Assembly: GCA_031549115.1 (NCBI GenBank)
Contig: JAVBQJ010000144.1
Span: forward strand, 1-25,556
Length of the DNA: 25,556 nucleotides
Source: JAVBQJ01 sp031549115
GTDB lineage: Bacteria; Verrucomicrobiota; Lentisphaeria; Victivallales; Victivallaceae
Direction of reading: 5' to 3'
The notes below the pieces were generated by a model. That model had not been told where the DNA came from. It saw only the letters and a program-made list of their open reading frames with translations, and made no database searches. The position numbers and the translations under genes are program-made. Below are positions 21,898 to 25,556 of the stretch, piece by piece. How positions within the stretch are numbered: position 1 is the stretch's first letter; the number at the start of each line of letters is the position of its first letter.

Positions 21898-23598
21898 ATG
21901 TACAGAAAGATTTTACCCGGCATTCTGTCAATCTGCCTGGGGTGTTTTGGGGCGTTCGGCCTGGACTTCACCGGCGTTCACGGAGACAGTGGCGACTACT
22001 CCGCGACGAAGAGTTTTTCCACGCTGAGCGACAACGACATCTCCGGCTCCACCTCCAATGGCTGGATCTTTGAAACCGGCACGGTTTCCGGCAACTCGGG
22101 CGCGTCAACGATCACCATCAAAGAAATTCTTGGAGTGCCTCGCAGCAGCCATATCCAAACCTATACGACGCCGGGAAGGCGGTTCAATTACCTGAATTTC
22201 ACCTTGCGGGTATCGGGCAAACTGAATAAACCGGGCCCCGAGCCCGGCACGATGCCCAATTATCTATTGACCGGAAATCGCGGCGGAAGTTTTCTCATTC
22301 TTCCGATCATGAAAACCGTCCCCCAAGGTACTTCGGCTTTATTTGAGGCTATTGAGTATTTCACTGGACAAGGTTCCCCGACGGCTGCGAAGTTATGCGA
22401 TTGGACAATCAGTCCGGCCACCTACAAAACGCTGGGGGAGGAAACTTCCGTATCGGGTCTGATCGACCGTACCTCGATAACCGTTGGGGGCAGTGAATGG
22501 CCCCATCCGGATGCCGGCAGTTATGTCATTTCCGCGGTATTGAGTTCCTCCTCCGAACGAAGTGTGAAAAGTGCGGCGCTAACTATTGTCGGAGTCCAGA
22601 AAGTGGAAGCCACATACGATGGGACCACGGTGACAAGTACCACCGCAAGCCCCGGCACGGCGCAGACGATCTATATTCCCGTCGGAGAATCGGTCACGGT
22701 TACCGCAACCCCCACTCCCGCCACCTGGCCGTCCGGTTATCCCACCTGGAAAGTCAATGGCACTTCCGCCGGTACCGCCGGAAGCGCAACCTATGAGCTG
22801 AGTCCCGACACGGCAGGAACTTATACCGTTTCCGCAACCTGCGGCACTTCGACGAAAGCAATCAAGGTGGTAGTGTGGGAAGTTATTTCAGAAACCGTGG
22901 CCACTTTTCCAGCAGATCGCACCCGTAAAACAATCGGCATTGGCGAAGAAGTAAATCTATCCACAAATCCATCTATGTCTGTAGCTTGGTCTGTGGTTGG
23001 CGGAGGAAGCATCTCCTCTGCAACTGGTGTGTCTACAGTTTTTACGGCTAGCAAGTCCCCAACATCATCAACAGTCAAAGCTACGATGGGAACGTATAAT
23101 AATACCTTGTTATTCACTGTTATTGCGCCCACAGGATTTGATGTCTCCATTCAGTCCAGCCCCGGTCTTGGAACGCTTGGCAATAATCAAATAGGTCAAC
23201 GAACTCTCTATAATGTTGAGGTAGTTCCAGCAAGTGTAAGTTTTTACAGTGTCGAGTTTAGAGAATTTTTTACCAATACCACTTGGACTTGGCCCAACGG
23301 TCTTGTATCAAATTTCGGCCCGGCCCCAATTCCTTGGAGCGTTAATTACAGGAATTTAACTTATGATGATATTTCGGACGGTCCTTTTCCGAAAAATAGG
23401 ATCTATGATCAAGAACAAGCAAGCTACGTTAATTTTTCATACACGATTATTTGGAAAGAACAGTATAAAAACGAAGCAGGGGCGTGGGTTGATTTTTTTA
23501 CGGGCGAAACCACTGTTACAGAATATGAAGGAAGTACTCTTAAATGTCGAACGACAAATCGATCGATTCCGGGCCTTTGGCAAGGACCGTGGCAATAA
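21898..23598 (+). CDS. Exported protein with Ig-like repeats and unusual C-terminal domain
   Basis: The product has 566 aa, with AAGGAGG 7 nt before the ATG. The signal peptide is MYRKILPGILSICLGCFGAFG. Residues about 22-230 are beta-rich and not recognised. From about 230, Ig-like repeats of bacterial Big/PKD type follow: KVEATYDGTTVTSTT, PVGESVTVTATPTPATWP with GTYTVSATCGTS, and a second repeat with VAWSVVGGGSISSATGVSTVF. The last roughly 165 residues are a separate Trp- and Tyr-rich domain (PIPWSVNYRNLTYDDI; YTIIWKEQYKN; TTVTEYEGSTLKCRTTN) not known to me. Base composition drops from GC-rich to AT-rich after about 22.88 kb, inside the gene, which suggests a mosaic origin. It is likely a surface or secreted structural or binding protein; no enzyme motif is seen. 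Confidence 0.8.
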   Translation: MYRKILPGILSICLGCFGAFGLDFTGVHGDSGDYSATKSFSTLSDNDISGSTSNGWIFETGTVSGNSGASTITIKEILGVPRSSHIQTYTTPGRRFNYLNFTLRVSGKLNKPGPEPGTMPNYLLTGNRGGSFLILPIMKTVPQGTSALFEAIEYFTGQGSPTAAKLCDWTISPATYKTLGEETSVSGLIDRTSITVGGSEWPHPDAGSYVISAVLSSSSERSVKSAALTIVGVQKVEATYDGTTVTSTTASPGTAQTIYIPVGESVTVTATPTPATWPSGYPTWKVNGTSAGTAGSATYELSPDTAGTYTVSATCGTSTKAIKVVVWEVISETVATFPADRTRKTIGIGEEVNLSTNPSMSVAWSVVGGGSISSATGVSTVFTASKSPTSSTVKATMGTYNNTLLFTVIAPTGFDVSIQSSPGLGTLGNNQIGQRTLYNVEVVPASVSFYSVEFREFFTNTTWTWPNGLVSNFGPAPIPWSVNYRNLTYDDISDGPFPKNRIYDQEQASYVNFSYTIIWKEQYKNEAGAWVDFFTGETTVTEYEGSTLKCRTTNRSIPGLWQGPWQ

Positions 23599-23663
23599 TG
23601 CTACTGTGGTAATCGCTTATTCCCTTAAAAAATAGCGCAGGCCCAATAGAATGGAGTTATATT

Positions 23664-24377
23664 ATGGATTTTTTTACATTTTTGTATGTCTTTATTGCCT
23701 TATCTATCGGCAATATTGTGTGTGCTGTGAATCTGAATGATAAAATATTTCTGCTGCAGGAAAAAATTATGACTGGAGAGATTTCCTATAGCGACATTGA
23801 GGCCAATTATATTGCATTACTCAATGATGCCCAAAGCGACAAGGATAAAATTCTCATTCTCACGGAATTGATAAAGGAATCGGGAAAAAATACTTCTCCC
23901 GACAAAGTAATCAAATATTGTAATGATATGTTCTCGCTCCCATTAAAATCTACCGAGAAATGTTTTGCTATAAGTCGCCTGGGCCGCGCCTTGGAAGAAC
24001 AAAAAAGGGATCCACTCGAAGCTGGAGAAGTATATTTAAAGGGGCTCGTAATCGCAGCCCAGAAAATAACAAGCGACGAAATTCAGAGCCCGCCGGCGGT
24101 TGGAAAATATAGATATACAGGAGAGTCCGATAAGATTAAGGAAGAATTGGAAGAACGGCATAATAAAGAGATGAAGCAAAGGGAACAAGTAATAGAAAAT
24201 AATGAACTTTTAAGATACAGAGAGCAGTTTACCAATAATTGCATAGCCGTCTTTTCCATGATTCCCGACAGGAGAAATGACTATTTGCGCATATTGGATA
24301 AATACCTTGAAAATTATCCAATCATTAAAGAGAAAATCATTTCCGCCATGCAAGAAACCTGGAGAGTGAATAAATAA
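23664..24377 (+). CDS. Exported helical protein of unknown function
   Basis: This 237-aa protein has GGAG 8 nt before the ATG. The N-terminal hydrophobic segment (MDFFTFLYVFIALSIGNIVCA) is a probable signal peptide. The rest is almost all helix, with TPR-like spacing in the first half (YIALLNDAQSDKDKILILTELIKES; CFAISRLGRALEEQKRDPLEAGEVYLKGL). A highly charged coiled-coil-like stretch at about 165-195 (KIKEELEERHNKEMKQREQ) follows. The codon use is AT-rich, unlike the housekeeping genes of this window. It lies 65 bp after the Ig-like gene on the same strand and may work with it; no named family is recognised. Confidence 0.75.
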   Translation: MDFFTFLYVFIALSIGNIVCAVNLNDKIFLLQEKIMTGEISYSDIEANYIALLNDAQSDKDKILILTELIKESGKNTSPDKVIKYCNDMFSLPLKSTEKCFAISRLGRALEEQKRDPLEAGEVYLKGLVIAAQKITSDEIQSPPAVGKYRYTGESDKIKEELEERHNKEMKQREQVIENNELLRYREQFTNNCIAVFSMIPDRRNDYLRILDKYLENYPIIKEKIISAMQETWRVNK

Positions 24378-24738
24378 TTAAATATTGGTATCGTTTCAAG
24401 GCTGGTTACCAAATCAACTCTCAAAATGCAAAACTTGACACTGGAAGTTGATATTGCAATGTGGACTTAAAGCTGAAACCGTGCCGGATAACGAAAGTAT
24501 CCGGCACGGTTGGGATTGAAGTTGCAGGAAGGCGTAGAACTGATTTTTTTGGATATAATTTTCACTGCTTTGCATTATATAATTCTTTTGTATATGACGC
24601 ATGCAGTGCAATGAGCACGCTTATCACAAAAATGCCATACGCCAGTTACATTGCAGCCGGGACTCCCGGGGCAGCTTCCCAGGAGTATTCAGAAAGTTAT
24701 CCCATTCGTTGACAATGATAATATTATAGGAGAAAATC
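24378..24738. other. 361-bp non-coding gap with a perfect hairpin
   Basis: No credible gene is seen; an 83-codon GTG-started frame here crosses the hairpin and has no ribosome binding site. The gap is mostly AT-rich. It holds a small stem (24385-24390/24407-24412), the perfect hairpin at 24477-24511, two isolated TATAAT motifs (24554, 24578) without fitting -35 boxes, and an isolated TTGACA at 24709. Confidence 0.5.
24477..24511. repeat. Perfect 14-bp inverted repeat
   Basis: AACCGTGCCGGATA (24477-24490) is exactly complementary to 24498-24511 around a 7-nt loop. It is GC-rich against an AT-rich background. No T-tract follows on the plus strand and none of note on the minus strand, so it is not a classical terminator. 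It may stabilise the 3' end of the upstream transcript, or be a repeat element or binding site. Confidence 0.7.
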
Positions 24739-25556
24739 ATGAGTAATTTTAACTTCGAAAAATATGTTTCTGTTGCTGCTGCAATTATGCTGGGTTTATT
24801 TGAAACTCCAGCCGAAACATACGTTTCCATAAAGCCTGAATTTCGAAATCAGGAGAAGTTGTTTACCGAGCAGGATGTCATTGATTCGATCAAGTTGCCT
24901 GTCAACAACGCTGTTGATCATGCAATCGTTCATACTGAAATCGATTTTTCCAGATTGAAATCTTACAGCGATCCTGATTTTTTCTTGAAAGATATCGTAT
25001 TGAATCCTTCCGGGAACACTGTTTTTGCCGTCTTGACAGATAAGGCTGAAAATGAATTCAAAATACAGATCGAAAAAGCAGATTCCTTTCATAGCCTTTG
25101 CCAGACGCTCTTGAAGGGTCTTCTGCATTCGTATTCTCTGTGGAGCGAAATTCCGAAGGAATACCTCGTTTCAGATCACGATGGTATATATGTCCTGGAA
25201 TCCCAAAAGCAACCCAAGGTAATATTCCTTAACCGCAATGGCAATGTGATGATCATGATATCCGGTTTGGCGAATGAGTCATCCGAATTATTCACTCCAC
25301 AAGCAGTAAAAGAGTGTAATCAAAAGCTTCTCGGAGTTGCCGATAAAATCTTTTTGCTGCTTACCGGGGCCCGAGGATTTGATGAAACTTCAACTGTTTC
25401 CTTGCCGTCCCATGAAACATCAGAAAGAATTCAAAACGATGGAGCTCCACCGCCAAGCGAGGTTGCGGAGCCGGCGCCCCGAAGTGCTGCGGAGCTCCCT
25501 CCGCAGGGCCTGGAGGTATCTCTTACCGAACCGACACAACTTCCCGATGATTTTTT
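24739..25556 (+). CDS. Probable exported protein, 3' end beyond the window
   Basis: An open frame runs from the ATG at 24739 to the end of the window without a stop (272 codons visible). AGGAG sits 6 nt upstream, an excellent ribosome binding site. The N-terminus (MSNFNFEKYVSVAAAIMLGLFETPAETYVS) has a short hydrophobic stretch at 10-21 that could be a weak signal peptide. Residues about 35-215 form an alpha/beta domain of unknown family (FFLKDIVLNPSGNTVFAVLTD; KVIFLNRNGNVMIMISG). From about 220 the chain becomes a Pro/Glu/Ser-rich linker (APPPSEVAEPAPRSA), and base composition becomes GC-rich again. A further domain probably follows outside the window. Confidence 0.75.
   Translation, partial: MSNFNFEKYVSVAAAIMLGLFETPAETYVSIKPEFRNQEKLFTEQDVIDSIKLPVNNAVDHAIVHTEIDFSRLKSYSDPDFFLKDIVLNPSGNTVFAVLTDKAENEFKIQIEKADSFHSLCQTLLKGLLHSYSLWSEIPKEYLVSDHDGIYVLESQKQPKVIFLNRNGNVMIMISGLANESSELFTPQAVKECNQKLLGVADKIFLLLTGARGFDETSTVSLPSHETSERIQNDGAPPPSEVAEPAPRSAAELPPQGLEVSLTEPTQLPDDF

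Noticed and set aside
21898..23598. Ig-like protein as cargo of the type I secretion unit
   Set aside because: It has an N-terminal Sec signal peptide and no Gly-rich RTX repeats, so export by the ABC unit is not supported.
24434..24460. Promoter at a perfect TTGACA
   Set aside because: No acceptable -10 hexamer lies 15-19 nt downstream.
24461..24712. 83-codon plus-strand frame
   Set aside because: GTG start without a ribosome binding site; it runs across a perfect hairpin and its product has no protein-like pattern.

Overview
The window reads as chromosomal DNA of a GC-rich, Gram-negative, carbohydrate-using bacterium. The best guess is the PVC superphylum, Lentisphaerota (Victivallis-like). 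This rests on gene flavour: a LacI regulator with an unclassified TIM-barrel hydrolase, a cytoplasmic GH29 fucosidase, a Gfo/Idh oxidoreductase with an altered EKP motif, and Sec-exported Ig-like proteins. It is an inference, because no rRNA or marker comparison was possible. No tRNA, rRNA, CRISPR array, transposase or phage gene was seen.

Layout. At the left edge is the 3' part of a CLC chloride channel gene with CBS domains (1-1035), then a non-coding stretch made of consecutive hairpins ending in a terminator (1075-1288). On the minus strand follows the translation cluster infC-rpmI-rplT-pheS-pheT (6124 to 1302), the same order as in E. coli. infC has no ATG, GTG or well-placed TTG start and most likely uses AUU (or AUC), the conserved IF3 autoregulation signal. 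A terminator and a second long hairpin separate rplT from pheST. Divergent from infC is a LacI-type regulator whose start overlaps a perfect 14-bp CG-centred palindrome. It is translationally coupled (ATGA) to a 684-aa GH42-like protein. A secreted protein of unknown function (minus, 9402-10748) faces a housekeeping operon thiD / amidase_3 / mazG / small hypothetical (10857-13844). Two face-to-face promoters with identical hexamers lie in the gap between them.

Next come a GH29 alpha-L-fucosidase (minus), a SEC59/DGK1/VTE5-type lipid kinase, and a two-gene type I secretion unit: an ABC exporter with two tandem, catalytically dead C39-like domains plus a HlyD adaptor. Neither a TolC partner nor an obvious cargo gene is present. 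A Gfo/Idh oxidoreductase (minus) follows.

From about 21.6 kb to the right edge there is a run of four same-strand genes for signal-peptide-bearing proteins of unknown function, each with a strong or good ribosome binding site. These are a 77-aa protein, a 566-aa Ig-like protein, a 237-aa helical protein, and an open reading frame that runs off the window with a Pro-rich tail. Base composition falls from GC-rich to AT-rich inside the 566-aa gene, so this block looks mosaic or acquired. With the double-CLD exporter it is the most likely place for something undescribed.
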